Below, piece by piece: positions 21,801-32,488 of a stretch of 64,000 nt of DNA. A program made the position numbers and the translations under genes. The stretch is from Liolophura sinensis (taxonomy: Eukaryota; Mollusca; Polyplacophora; Chitonida; Chitonidae), in assembly GCF_032854445.1 (NCBI RefSeq), contig NC_088307.1, positions 14,954,017-15,018,016 on the forward strand, written 5' to 3'. The notes beneath the pieces were generated by a model. The model searched no databases. It was not told the DNA's origin and saw nothing but the letters and a program-made list of their open reading frames with translations. Numbering within the stretch: the first letter of the stretch is position 1; every line of letters starts with the position of its first letter.

Positions 21801-24800
21801 CGAAAAAAAAATTGTTCATTCATGGAATGCAGAAGTTCTTTGGTCCCTTGCTTATTTGAAACAGCAGGCTGTGACACGAACTGTACGGAGCTGCCAGTCT
21901 TTGCCCCACAACGGCCTAGAGGCAAAAGGGCGGCCCTTCAGCCCGTTCATACCTGGCCTACAGGCCCCTGCGCGGGATATCCCACAACATGCCGTACCCT
22001 GAAGCCCGTAAACTTGAATGCAGACAGACTTTAAATTGACATTTCTGTAAGTTACCAATCACTGTTTCCATTCAACATAATTCAAGCCTTATTTATTTTT
22101 GCCAGTGATATGTTTTTAAAACATAAAAGGTTAGCTCGAATGTTACTTTCACCTGTGTGGAGCGACAGACTGTTCTCGTCACTGCAACTCACAATTAGCT
22201 GGCCCGACTGCATGGATTCTCGTGTCGCCATAGGTATTGCTCGAATTGGCTATAAAAGTTCATACTCCATGAAGTTCTGTAATAATGTTGTAAATAACAT
22301 ACTACGTCGATGTATTTTCTTCTTTCTTTCTTACTTGCATCTGTACTTCAATTTTTATTTATTTGATTGATGTTTTACGCCGCACTCAAGTATATTTCCC
22401 TCACACGACGACGGCCAGCATTATGCTGGGAGGACACTGGACAGAGCCCGGGGGAAACAAACGACCATCCGCAGGCTGCTGAAGACCTTCCCACCTACAT
22501 TTTCAATTTTTATAATACATAGCCGTTCGGACTGGGAGCCCTACTGAAATTTCTCCGATTTTACATGAGTATTCTTCATACACATAAACGTAATGGATAC
22601 CATTCGAGTGAATTTAAATAAAATTTAATCAACCTATGATCTTGGTTGGAAGCCCATTGAACAGTCTGAATAATGTAGGTCACATGACTTGGCGTCCATG
22701 ATGGATTTTTATGAAAAAGGCACAGTGTTACTGTACATGTGGCAATGGGAGGTTCTTCCTTTACTGCAAGACTGATATCTTGAAATGTATGTATACTAGA
22801 AATCTAAACATTTAACGTCATGTAAAGTTCAAACAAACTTTTTTGACTGTATTACGGTTATGAGTACCCGGTATGGCTGTAAGAAACGTAACAGCTTTAA
22901 TTTGGCATCTATGCAGGAAGTTGGAAGCCTACTAGTTTTGCTAAAATTATAAGGCTTCCAAGCTGACGGTTTTTAACTTTTTACAAACTTTATCATCAAA
23001 TTACCAACTGCTGTTGTACAAAACTTCACCCAGTTGTGACCCACTAAGCCGCCATATAGGAAAAATACGGAAATCTAAAAAAAAAACAAGTCTTACCCAG
23101 ACCCACTAATCCGACTGCCTTAAAAACTGATATGCACTGGCAAGACTACTCGAGGGATCAGATGTGCAAATTTTATTCAAATCGGTCCAGTAGTGTGTAA
23201 GCTCTTCTCAGATACTCTATCCATGCAGAGGCCTGTAGCTTCCATCTACTACCTCTGCTGAAAGAGCTCACATATGGATAATTAACGTAATCCAAAAGGA
23301 AACATGCATGAACATGTAGTTGTTGTAAACTTACTCTGACTGAATAAACGAGTAGAGAGACCAAAAATCATCAAATCCATTGATAGGGATTGGGTTAATG
23401 TATTAACACTTTATTTGTGGGCAATCGTGACATCAGATATTGCTAAGGTACTTTTTGTTTCTTTGGAAATGCGACACTTGGTATTCGGTACGCGGCCCCT
23501 GCGTAAAATGTGAATATTAATGGAGACACATCTTCATTTCGATCAATCGATATTTCTACTCGACCGCCAGGGTACATAGGCCCTATTGCTGGTATGGAGA
23601 CTTCACTGTCTTACACAGATTACTTTTCACTCTTATTAGAAATCGTGTGGTCTTTGGACGGAGCAATGAATTGATCCTATCGAATGATCTGCCGTGGAGA
23701 GAGCTTAAAACAAATTTGGTCTGACGTAGTCCGTAAAACCCGTGTGGAAAGATGGCTTTGAAGACCATTTAACTGCTAACACCTCTAGTTTATACTCGTA
23801 TTTCAATGTATATGGAATTATCGTTTGATTTATTTATTTTAATTATTGGGGTTTTACGCCATACCCAAGAACGTTTCACTTACACGACAGTGGCCAGTAT
23901 TTACCCATGACCATCCGCATACTGGAAGTAAAGATATTATTGTTACAATAAATCGTCGACAAAGTTGTGGTGATCTCACCTTGAGCGCATACTGGACATC
24001 TATGATGTCACATCCATCAAGCCGTGAAGGTGGGATGGCCGGGATGTGGAGTGGTTGCTGGTTGGCAAAATAGTCCTGTCTGGTTAAAATTTTCACCGGC
24101 TCGAATTGTGATACGACGTTCCGCAACTCTCTTGTATGACTCCCAGCTTTAAAAGTGAGATACTAGAACAGGAAAAAAGAATAAATGGATAAGTAGCCAT
24201 AAAAATGACTAGTAGTATTAATTAATTTATTTATTTATTTGATTGGTATTTTAAGTCGTAATCAAGAATATTTCACTTATACGACGGCGGCCAGCATTAT
24301 GGTGGGAGGACACCAGGTTGAGCCCTGAGGAAACCAACGACCATCAGCAGGTTTCTGACAGACCTTCCCATAGTAGTATTAATACTGTCCCGAAATGAAG
24401 CAATATCCGCAACATCTACATTTAGGTTAGGTATCGGTGATTCCTACGATATACATGTATTCACAGCTTCGAGGTTTACATTTATATTTAACGCTAATGC
24501 AAGTGATGTTAAGATTTATTTATTTATTTATTTGATTGGTGTTTTACACCGTACTCAAGAATATTTAACTTATACGACGGCGGCCAGCATTATGGTGGGT
24601 GGAAACCGGGCAGAACCCGGGGGAAACCCACGACCATCCGAAGGTTGCTGAAGACCTTCCCACGTACGGCCGAAGAGGAAGCCAGCATGAGCTGGACTTG
24701 AACTCACAGCGGCGGCATTGGTGAGAGACTCCTGGGTCATTGCGCTGCGCTAGCGCGCTAACCAACGTGATGTTAAGAAAGAATGATACTGTAAATGAGA

Positions 24801-27800
24801 AGTCAGAATCTAGTCAGAGCACTGTCCAGAGCGTGAGGGAAAATGGTATCACTCTCTACCTTTCCTTATGGCTGGGGTAAAAACTTAAGGCTGTAAGGTA
24901 GTTCTGCTTCACCTGTATAAGTTCCACTGTTAAGGTGAGTATCTCTGGCACGCTGTTGGACACCTCTGCCGTGATAGGGATGGACTCTCCTGGCACGTAG
25001 CCTGTTCGGGGTATGTTTAGGGTTAATTTTGCAGCACCATCCTCCATACAACAGCAGTTATACGATTTCTCCGAATTTTCCAGGTGCTGTGGCATCTACA
25101 AGTGTGCACGAAAATGTTATTCATGTGCATAACTGTAAGAAAGACGTATAGGCTAAAACAAAGAACCGAAAAAAAAAAAAAACAATCTGCATATACCCAT
25201 TCAACTTTTTGCCATTATTTTTGAATCCATGCGTCGAAACAGTCAGCTATTTACCGTTTCAAATTGTCCCTAATCACAAGATCTCGTTCAAAACCAATGT
25301 TTCACAATTATATTTGAGAAACCTTAAACTAGTGTTATGGAATAGCCTTCTTCCAAATTCAAAATGCGAAAATGCTCTTTCTTCCAGAATTAAATACTAG
25401 TTGGGTCTGCATGTGACTTACATCCGCACCCGGTTCAGAATTAAGATCCAGCTTGCCTAGAACACTGAAGGCCTCTTTCACACAATGGTCAAACTTCCAT
25501 GGCCTGTCTATCCTACATTTGACGTAATATCTGACATGTCCAAATTCCCCTTCGAAGGTACCGGGTAGTGCGGGTGGCAACTGAAACTGAAAGCTGAATC
25601 GGTGCTCGCCTTGGTGCAGATATTCGGTACCATCAGCTGCAATCGCAACCGAAAGAAAACGTACTGTACACCATATATCCTTATTTTTTTTTCTCAGGTT
25701 GCTGTGCTGACGTAAGTAATACCTCTAAAGTCAGGAATAATTTAATATATTTAATATTTTAGTCTTAAAATATTCAGTACCTCGAAAAAGAGTTTGGACC
25801 TCTGTCGATGTAACTTCCACTCTTAACTATATATAGTGATCTCAAGAAGCTACGTGAAAAGCCTGTCAATTGCCTAAGGTTTACATAAACATTTTTTAAT
25901 ATACTTAACCAAGATTAAAAGTCCGTTCCACCCTAGAATACCAATTTCACAATAGTTTTAAAAGTTGTTGTGAAAGCCACCATTACCTGGTTTAAATAAA
26001 GTACACGTGTTGTCAAAGTAGTCTTCATTTGCTTTATAGGTGTAGGTTGATCTTGACTTCGTCTTTTCAAACTTAACGTGGCTGTTTCCTTTGAAGGAAA
26101 TCAGGATACCTGCAACAGAAGGATATGTATATGTACCGGCACTTGGACAAATCAAATACAAAAACAGATTCTTCACCCACGGAACAATTAACCCATTTTT
26201 TCCTCAACCACAATATTTCCTATAGTTCATCTGTATGTAAAACATCTGAGACAGATCCACCGAAACCAGCTCTATCGGGGCATACACGTTAGTTGCCACA
26301 AAATGTTCGAAGGTCAGGGGTAGGCCGTGGTGATATGGTTAAAGGCAAAGGCCAATCAATCACAGCTTCCGTCTTTGGTTTAAACCAGTTTAAACCCGGC
26401 TTTGAACAAGTAATTCCACCGTTCTCATTGCGAGTCGGGGTTGTTGACGTCGATCGACGACAATCGTGTATATGGCCATTCGAGCAGTCCAACGTTCGTT
26501 GATGACAACTTGCCTTTCACAAATATGGTGTGCATACATGTATCTGTATGTCAAATGTAGGAGAAATCGTCAGTGACTTGCTAAAGATCGACGGCTTGCG
26601 TCAGGCACTCCCGTTCCCTAACTCCACAAAACTGACAACCATCATAGAAGAGAGGATTTCCATTTAAAAACATGGTAAAAAAAAATGGTAAAGAGGCCAG
26701 ATGTCAAGTAATCCGAGTCAATCATTAACTGGTTTATTTCGCGCATGTGCGTCCGTTGAACACCGCGTGATGAAATATTCTTCTATGATATCAGAGCCTT
26801 GTGTGAATCGGTGGTAACACAACTAGCTGCAGGCCATGTAGAAATAATATAAAGTAAGCAGGTCATTTCCTTGGGTCTCCAGTAGGTCGCTTGTCTACAT
26901 GTACTCGTACAGCACGCTTCACGTTGTTCATTCTATTTTATAGAAATAAGTGTATTGTAAGTAACGACAGTCAAGTGTGTCCAGGGTCATGAAGGGTCCA
27001 GGGTCAGAAAACACCAGTCCCGCCAGAAAATATCAGAGGCCAAATTTTGCTTCTTTGATATCTGTTATTAGATTATGTATCCAACAAGTTGCAGTGTGAA
27101 TTTTGCTATCTAAAGACACCGACACAATCAATTGCTGAAATTATGCCGGTAACTCATTTACCAACAATACATGAGCCTGATACGTGAAATATCACTGCTG
27201 CAGGTCTCTATTCACCCATGCGATGGGGATAAATTGATGTTAATTGTGGCGTCATAGCCTTTATTATACATACACTGAAAAATATTCTGAAAAACAAGCT
27301 GGGAATAATGGAAATGGTGCCCACAATCTGCAGTTCCTCCGTCAAACAGTGCCGAGCGAAAGCTGTGTAGGCCACTATATACAACATGTAACTAGATGTA
27401 AAATACCCACGTCTTCCAAACTTCATTCGAAGATAATTACTTTCTCCATGTGGGCCTAATTACCAGCTTACACGTAGCTGGTAACGGTGCGGGGTCTGCT
27501 CATCTGTGTGGGCATGGTCTACATGTAAATAGGGCAGTGTTTTGTGTGGACAGGGCCTTGTGTAGGCAGGATATTGCGTAGGTAAGGTTTTGTGTGGGCA
27601 GGCACTTGTGTAGGCAGGGTATTGTGTACAGGCAGCGTATTGTGTGAGCATTGAGCCGAGCCTTGAGCTGATACACTCTTGCGTAGGCCAGGTCTTGTGT
27701 GGGCCGGGTCTTTGGTGGGCATGGTATTGGGTGGGCAGGATATTGTGTGGACAGAGACTTGTGTGTACACAGACTTGTATGGGCAGGGATTTGTGTTGGC

Positions 27801-30800
27801 AGGGTATTGTGGACAAAGGCTTGTGTTGGTAGGATATTGTGTGGGCATGGTATTGTTTGGGTATGGAATTGTTTAGGGTCTTGTGTGGGCATGGTATTGT
27901 GTACACAAAGTATTGTTTGGACGGGGTATTTTGTGGACAGGAACTTGTGTGATAGGGCAAGCATAGTATTGTGTGGACAGGGTTTTGTGGGAGCAGGAAC
28001 TTGTGTGGCCAGGGTATTGGGTGAGCAGGGTATTGTGTGCGTAAGATTTTGTGTTGGCAGGCACTTGTGAAAGCAGAGTATTGTGTAGGCAGGGTATTGT
28101 GTATAGGCATGGTATTGTGTGAGCAATAAGCCGAGCCTTGAGCTGATATACTCTTGCGTAGGCCAGGTCTTGTGTGGGCCAGGTCTTTGGTGGGCATGGT
28201 ATTGGGTGGGCAGGATACTGTGTGGACAGAGACTTGTGTGTACACAGACTTGTATGGGCAGGGATTTGTGTTGGCAGGGTATTGTGTGGGCAGGGTATTG
28301 TAGACAAAGACTTGTGTGGTAGGATATTGTGTGGGCATGGACTTGTTTGGGCAGGGTATTTGTTTGGGCATGGAATTGTTTAGGGTCTTGTGTGGGCATG
28401 GTATTGTGTACACAAAGTATAGTGTGGATGGGGTATTGTGTGGACAGGAACTTGTGTGATAGGGTAAGCCTATTATTGTGTGGACAGGGTAATGTGGGGA
28501 CAGGAACTTGTGTGGCCAGGGTATTGGGTGAGCAGGGTATTGGGTGAGCAGGGTATTGTTTGGGCAGGTTATATTGTGGGTAGGGTATTGTGTGGACAGG
28601 GTATTGTGTGAGGATTGTATTGTGTGGATAGAGACTTGTGTGGACAGGGTATTGTGTGGACAGGAACTTGTGTGGTCAGGGTATTGTGTGGGCAGGGTAT
28701 TGTGTGAGCATGGCATGGCGTGGAAAGGGTATTGTGTGGATAGAGACTTGTGTGGACAGGGTATTGTGTGGGCAGGGACTTTTGTGGACAGGGTATTGTG
28801 TGGAATGTGTATTGTGTGGGCAAGGTTTTGCAGAGTGGGCAGAGCATTGTGTGCACAGAGACTTGTGTGTGCAGAATATTGTGTTGGCAGGGTATTGTGT
28901 GGACATGGTCTCATGTGAACAAGTTATTGTGTGGGCAGAGTATTGTGTGGACTGGGTACTGTGTGGGCAGGGACTTGTGTGGGCAGGGTATTGTGTGGAC
29001 ATGGTGTTGTGTGGGCAGGGTATAGTGGGGGCATGGAATTGTTTAGGGTCTTGTGTGGGCATGGTATTGTGTGCACATAGTGTTGTGTGGACAGGGTATT
29101 GTGTGGCCAGGAACTTGTGTGGGTAGGGTATGGTGTGGGCAGGGTATTGTGTGAGCGGGGCCTCCATGGCTCAGTTGGTTAGCGCGCTAGCGCAGCGTAA
29201 TGACCTAGGAGTCTCTCACCAATGCGGTCGCTGTGAGTTCAAGTCCATCTCATGCTGGCTTCCTCTCCGGCCGTACCGGGGAAGGTCTGCCAGTATCCTG
29301 CGGATGGTCGTGGGTTTCCCCCGGGCTCTGCCCGGTTTCCACCCACTATAAGCTGGCAGTCGTCGTATAAGTAAAATATTCTTAAGTACGGTGTAAAACA
29401 CCAGCCAAATAAATAAGTAAATATTGTGTGAGCACTGTATTGTGTGGGCAGGGTACTATGTGGATAAATTATTGTGTGACCAGGGTATTGGGTGAGCAGA
29501 GTATTGTGTGAGCAGGGTATCGTGTGGGCGAGGTACTGTGTGGACAAGTTATTATGTGAAAAGGGTATTGGGTGAGCAGAGTATTGTGTGAGCAGGGTAT
29601 TGTGTGAGCAGGGTATTGTGTGGGCGGGGTACTGTGTGGACAAATTATTGTGTGACCAGGGTATTGGGTGAGCAGAGTATTGTGTGACCAGGGTATCGTG
29701 TGGGCAGGGTACTGTGGGGACAAGTTATTGTGTGACCTGGGTATTGGGTCCCCAGGGTATTGGGTGGGCAGGGTATCATGTGGGCAGGGTACTGTGTGGG
29801 CAAGGTATTGTGTGAGCAGGGCACTGGGTGAGCAGGGTATCGTGTGGACAGGGTATTGTGTTGGCAAGGTATTGTGTGGAATGTTTGACCTCAGAGGAAC
29901 TCAAAATGTTTGAGATTTTTACAGTTCTTCACTGTAATTTCTCTTCCTCTGAAAACATCTTTTCTAAACTAAGACATTGTAAAAGAAAAGACAAGAGTAG
30001 ATCAAATGTATACACACTTACATGCATCCATGAAGTATCCCACACAAAGTTAAACACCATTCCTTTCTATTTTCGTGAAGTTGCATAAAACCAATTGATC
30101 ACTGTTCAAAAACTACAAAATCGCTGAGAAGATCAAAAGCTTCACTTTCTCAAAAATTGGGCCTTCCTATGCTAGCAGCTGGGAGGGTGCCTAGCAACAA
30201 CACAGGAACGTCACTCGCCGCATCAACACCTGTCTCCACGTTCCCTCTCACCCAGAACTTCAAACTTCCATCTATAAAACTCATCCCTGCCCAAAGTCTA
30301 GACAATTTCCACCATTTTGATACCAAGCATGCACCTGTACACCGAAAATGGCAAGCTAACAGCAAAAAACCACTTCACACCCTAAAATACACAGAATTAC
30401 ATTAGTGATTCCAAATACATGTCACTGATAGTGACTGGATTTGAGCCTGTTTAGCTCCACGTTGCCTAAGCCTACAATTCATCATACGGGAAATCAGTGC
30501 ACATGTGCAACTCTTCAGCCGTTAGTACATCAGATAGCGTACCCAGCTAGAAAATGATCAGCAGGATAACTAGACTGGCTATCTGCCTAGGTTTTGGCAA
30601 AGTAGTGCAGTTTAGGTCAACAGATGCATCGGACAGCCCAGCTCTCACGAGCAGAATCTCTGTAACCATGACAATTAGACGTAATAATCCAGGAAAGTGG
30701 AGTCATTTAAAATTCCCAGGTCAAACTCGAAACAATATGCAGTTGTGAGAGGCCCACTCACCACATTGAGTAGGCTACTATAGACTAACATGTTAGGGAA

Positions 30801-31629
30801 CAACTTACGCATGATTGTTGGCCCTCCAGCCAATGTTGAGGATACAGGCCTATAACCAGTCAAGCACATCTAACCAGTGAGGCCTTGATTTACCAGGACA
30901 TTAAGAGCTATTTTTATTACATGTGCAGGCTCCAGAACAAACTGGGGGAGGCTTTCGTGGCTGAGGTGGTGAGCACGCCAACAAGGCAGAATGTTCCTGG
31001 AGTATCTCACCAATTTGGCTGCTGTGAGTTCAAGTCCTGCTCATCCTTGCTTCCTCTTCCACCATACTTGGGAAGGTACCAGCCTGCGGATGGTCGTAGC
31101 CATCATGAGCTGGCCACCGTAGCGGTACTGTGCAAAACACCAATCAAGTCAAATAAATAAACACATACATATAGGCACTAGCCTAATCAATTAGACGTTG
31201 TGTGCTAACGAAACGTCTAACAGAGGTCCATTCACAAAATCATTGGTATTTCCCTGTCCGCATTTGAAACTTCTATAGCGTTCCCTACCTGTTATTTTCT
31301 CCATCAGCAATCCCTAGCCGAGGGGATCGCACTTTTATTGGACAACAATCGGCTTCAGTTACGATCATATGGAGTATTTCTAGTCCACGACCCAGCAAAC
31401 ATTCGAGCTGACAAGAAGAGGTGTAAAGCTGACGCCATTGCTTTTGCCACATACCGTATGACCACAGGAGAAACCTCAAGTTTACAACTGCCCACAAGCG
31501 AACTGACCTACCTCTCATTCGCATGTTTTCGTTAAGCTGAACTACAACGTTCCCAGCTATGAGTTCGCCCGCTGTATACACCCTCTCCGGCTTGGAGAAC
31601 GTCAGAGTGAAAGCTCTCAGCTTCCCCAT
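18657..31629 (-). CDS. Arrestin-domain-containing protein (alpha-arrestin, ARRDC family), spliced
   Basis: Coding exons on the minus strand are 31512-31629, 25987-26109, 25422-25636, 24913-25095, 23980-24162 and 18657-18867. All have GT-AG borders and join in phase to ~344 residues. N-terminal arrestin domain: MGKLRAFTLTFSKPERVY at the start, then ISFKGNSHVKFEK, and GEHRFSFQFQLPPALPGTFE followed by VRYYVKCRIDRPW. C-terminal arrestin domain: LTLNIPRTGYVPGESIPI, FEPVKILTRQDYF, CDIIDVQYALK and IIIGTIPL. These match ARRDC1-5/TXNIP proteins, which recruit NEDD4-type ubiquitin ligases to membrane cargo through C-terminal PPxY motifs. No PPxY was found because the 3' end is not certain: the last exon has a strong GTAAGT donor at 18651-18656. 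Read through instead, it would stop at 18490. Fold assignment is firm; the exact ortholog is not. Confidence 0.9.
19031..19290 (-). mobile_element. SINE-C, diverged copy
   Basis: Reverse-complement similarity along its length to 51460-51700: CGAGGAGTCATGAGCTGTGT, GTACATATACTGCCGGCAAG, CACTAAGTATCATGACACC and CACCGGGCCAACCAGTTCTG, then TTTCCTTGCTCTAACCTC. An ORF across it is not coding. Confidence 0.8.
20268..20720 (-). CDS. Hypothetical 150-codon ORF with N-terminal membrane anchor
   Basis: The frame opens MERRAVIDKCCVIGIFVIVV, a basic segment then ~20 hydrophobic residues typical of a type II signal anchor. The rest has no recognised domain. Codons ~33-46 are translated from the 3' end of a SINE-A fragment (20583-20625). 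It sits in the large ARRDC intron, same strand. It could be a chance ORF, a decayed gene, or an exon of an unknown membrane protein; I favour chance or decay. Confidence 0.15.
   Translation of the reverse strand: MERRAVIDKCCVIGIFVIVVFCAAVLSSSQLFNEFAVKHPSNKLINQINLISESVDKTNSFVFTTLDFLFQICIQCIDILLHLGLVTGKATLRLFEPLHISSDLDNNGSYYGRSWSIFAAWMDMLLCVSKLKHFDNIGLDSRQIPTYLVQ
20583..20625 (-). mobile_element. SINE-A 3'-end fragment
   Basis: TTAATTTATTTGATGGGTGT and TTTTACGGCGAACTC match the SINE-A 3' terminus. Only ~43 bp remain, either a severely 5'-truncated insertion or a relic. Confidence 0.7.
20742..21002 (-). mobile_element. SINE-A, full length with perfect 16-bp target-site duplication
   Basis: Complete element from ATTT tail (20742) to the tRNA-like head at 21002 (complement of GGGGCCTCCGTGGCTCAGTT). 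It is flanked on both sides by CCGGGTGACTATTTTG (20726-20741 and 21003-21018). The duplication and 3' tail show LINE-machinery retrotransposition into the ARRDC intron. Good reference copy for the family. Confidence 0.97.
21019..22340. other. ARRDC intron sequence, no gene seen
   Basis: Intronic sequence on the ARRDC minus strand. ORFs at 21664-22002 (+) and neighbours have no recognisable domain. No repeats identified. Confidence 0.45.
22359..22501 (-). mobile_element. SINE-A, 5'-truncated, with 12-bp TSD
   Basis: Tail and body up to GACCTTCCCACCTACA. TTCAATTTTTAT occurs at 22347-22358 and 22502-22513 as a target-site duplication. Truncation at the SINE's 5' side indicates incomplete reverse transcription. 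Confidence 0.93.
22515..23825. other. ARRDC intron sequence, no gene seen
   Basis: No repeat or coding signal recognised on either strand. Short ORFs lack family patterns. Confidence 0.45.
23828..23930 (-). mobile_element. SINE-A, degraded 3' part
   Basis: GGTTTTACGCCATACCCAAG, TTTCACTTACACGACAGTGG and GACCATCCGCA remain, with an internal deletion around 23900-23910. It lies just outside ARRDC exon 5. Confidence 0.8.
23980..24162 (-). CDS. ARRDC exon 5
   Basis: 61 codons with HTRELRNVVSQFEPVKI, HIPAIPPSRLDGCDIIDV and QYALK, the C-arrestin core. Acceptor TTCTAG, donor GTGAGA, phase 0. A SINE-A remnant lies 50 bp beyond the donor. Confidence 0.9.
24223..24370 (-). mobile_element. SINE-A, 5'-truncated, with 13-bp TSD
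   Basis: Body intact up to CAGACCTTCCCA. TAGTAGTATTAAT flanks it at 24210-24222 and 24371-24383. It lies in the 750-bp intron between ARRDC exons 4 and 5. Confidence 0.95.
24515..24766 (-). mobile_element. SINE-A, near full length, with 12-bp TSD
   Basis: Runs from the ATTT tail to GCTAGCGCGCTAACCAA in the head, lacking only the last ~20 bases of the 5' end. GTGATGTTAAGA is duplicated at 24503-24514 and 24767-24778. It is the second SINE-A in the same short ARRDC intron. Confidence 0.96.
24913..25095 (-). CDS. ARRDC exon 4
   Basis: 61 codons covering the interdomain CCC segment (SYNCCCMEDGAAK) and TGYVPGESIPITAEVSN, the opening of the C-arrestin domain. Acceptor TTGTAG, donor GTGAAG (weak but in GT context). 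Phase 0 at both ends. Confidence 0.9.
25422..25636 (-). CDS. ARRDC exon 3
   Basis: Carries the most diagnostic N-domain motifs: HRFSFQFQLPPALPGTFEG, then GHVRYYVKCRIDRPW and VKEAFSVLGKLDLN. Acceptor TTGCAG, donor GTAAGT. The split Ala codon with exon 2 is restored. Confidence 0.92.
25987..26109 (-). CDS. ARRDC exon 2
   Basis: Encodes the ISFKGNSHVKFEKTKSRST strand pair and the KANEDYFDN stretch of the N-arrestin domain. Acceptor TTGCAG, donor GTAATG. Its first two bases complete the split Gly codon begun in exon 1, across a ~5.4-kb intron. Confidence 0.88.
26300..26655 (+). mobile_element. SINE-B, diverged copy
   Basis: The head region GGTGATATGGTTAAAGGCAA is at about 26328. The body ATGTCAAATGTAGGAGAAAT followed by CGTCAGTGACTTGCTAAAGA, TCGACGGCTTGC and CACTCCCGTTCCCTAACTCC aligns with 7300-7402. 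It lies in ARRDC intron 1. Confidence 0.6.
27500..29885. repeat. 15-bp minisatellite, ~2.1 kb, split by a SINE-A
   Basis: The basic unit is GGTATTGTGTGGGCA (variants GGACAGG, GAACTTGTGTGG, GGGTGAGCA). Larger duplications are superimposed: GCCGAGCCTTGAGCTGATA occurs at 27655 and again at 28130 (475 bp), and TGGAATTGTTTAGGGTCTTG at 27864, 28371 and 29034. Because the period is a multiple of three, long ORFs stay open on both strands, the longest 484 codons on minus (27460-28914) made of PHNTL/PTQYP-like pentapeptides. I read it as non-coding minisatellite in ARRDC intron 1. The plus strand is strongly G+T biased. Confidence 0.95.
29157..29421 (+). mobile_element. SINE-A, full length, inserted in the 15-bp minisatellite
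   Basis: Complete + strand copy. The head starts GGGCCTCCATGGCTCAGTTG with A box TGGCTCAGTTGG (29167-29178) and B box GTGAGTTCAAGTCC (29233-29246). The conserved centre and AAAT tail follow to 29421. TATTGTGTGAGC flanks it (29145-29156, 29422-29433), but that motif is common in the host repeat, so the TSD is only suggestive. Confidence 0.95.
29886..30940. other. ARRDC intron 1, no gene seen
   Basis: No recognised repeat or coding segment; ORFs such as 30157-30405 (+) and 30554-30748 (+) have no family pattern. Confidence 0.45.
30945..31164 (+). mobile_element. SINE-A, old full-length copy
   Basis: GGGGAGGCTTTCGTGGCTGA, then GTGAGTTCAAGTCCTGCTC, GCCTGCGGATGGTCGTAG and AAAACACCAATCAAGTCAAA. 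It is strongly diverged across the conserved centre, much older than the 29157 copy. Confidence 0.8.
31512..31629 (-). CDS. ARRDC exon 1 (start codon)
   Basis: The ATG at 31629 opens MGKLRAFTLTF, the usual ARRDC amino terminus. The exon ends after one base of a codon at a GTAGGT donor (31506-31511). An upstream in-frame extension to 31728 exists, but the family starts at MG(K)xxxFxxxF, so the internal ATG was chosen. Confidence 0.85.
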
Positions 31630-32485
31630 CTTCCCTTGTTGGACGGCAGGGGAACTCCCAACTTGATAATGCCCCCTCAAAAGGCTATCTGCGTGTCGTT
31701 TATGTACAGTTCCACTCACAGGCAGCACTGAGATTACACCCAGCTCAATTAAAACCAGTGAAATTAGTCACCTGGTCATAGCTTCGGGTCGCCATTCGGC
31801 GCGGCAGAATGGCCGCACACTGTGTTCGGCCTTTTCACATCCAGTTAATATAAATATCGGACTTGATTTTAGGGTTATTAAAAAAACGACACGGATGTTT
31901 TCCAATTTAACCGACGCTTCTGAATTCTTCGTGTATATTACGCTTACGTTGGCAATATTTGATAAGTCATACTTATCAAGGGAATGTGCCAGTGACATGT
32001 TCTACACGAGGTGAATCAATTTTCGTAAAAAAAAATCATGGAGAGTCTCCACATTCTCTGTTTATCATACATATTGCGTGTGTACATTATTTAGTTCAAT
32101 TGAAATGTAAGTTAAAACGTAACTTATAGTGTTTGCTTTTTTTAACAAAATTCTGAACCCGGTGTTAACCACCAGTGAAATAAACAAATAATCTAAAAGG
32201 CACATTAAGTTGTCTTGTTTGATTGACTGTCAATATACTGACCCAAATATCCTGAAAATAAAAACGCGCGCGCGCGCACACTTACACTATACATATACCG
32301 TTAGAAAGTTCACAATCCTGTCGCATAAACACTGAGACAGACATTTAAACATGCGTAAACTTAAAACAATTTGGTAGAATGCAGGGAAAAATAGCATGTC
32401 TCTGATATATCAAATATATACACTAAATACCAGAACTTAATGTCACGCAGCATTATCTGTTCACTGAAACGGACAGTTTAGCCTA
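31630..32485. other. Upstream flank of the ARRDC gene
   Basis: Likely 5' UTR and promoter side of ARRDC on the minus strand. I see no clear TATA box or initiator that fixes a start. A CG dinucleotide run sits at 32264-32278. Confidence 0.4.
32264..32280. repeat. Alternating CG tract
   Basis: CGCGCGCGCGCGCGCA, a short alternating purine-pyrimidine run able in principle to adopt Z-DNA, and unusual in AT-rich, CpG-poor surroundings. Confidence 0.9.
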
Positions 32486-32488
32486 ATT

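Noticed and set aside
21664-22034. 112-codon + ORF in the ARRDC intron
   Set aside because: No family pattern or signals; overlapping ORFs exist in other frames and on the other strand.
27460-28914. 484-codon minus-strand ORF as a protein gene
   Set aside because: It is a translation of a 15-bp tandem repeat. Comparable ORFs exist on the opposite strand and in other frames, with no start context, domain or splice signals.
29157-29260. Functional tRNA gene
   Set aside because: A and B boxes are present but spaced ~55 bp apart, no cloverleaf forms, and the same text recurs in many copies with a SINE body.
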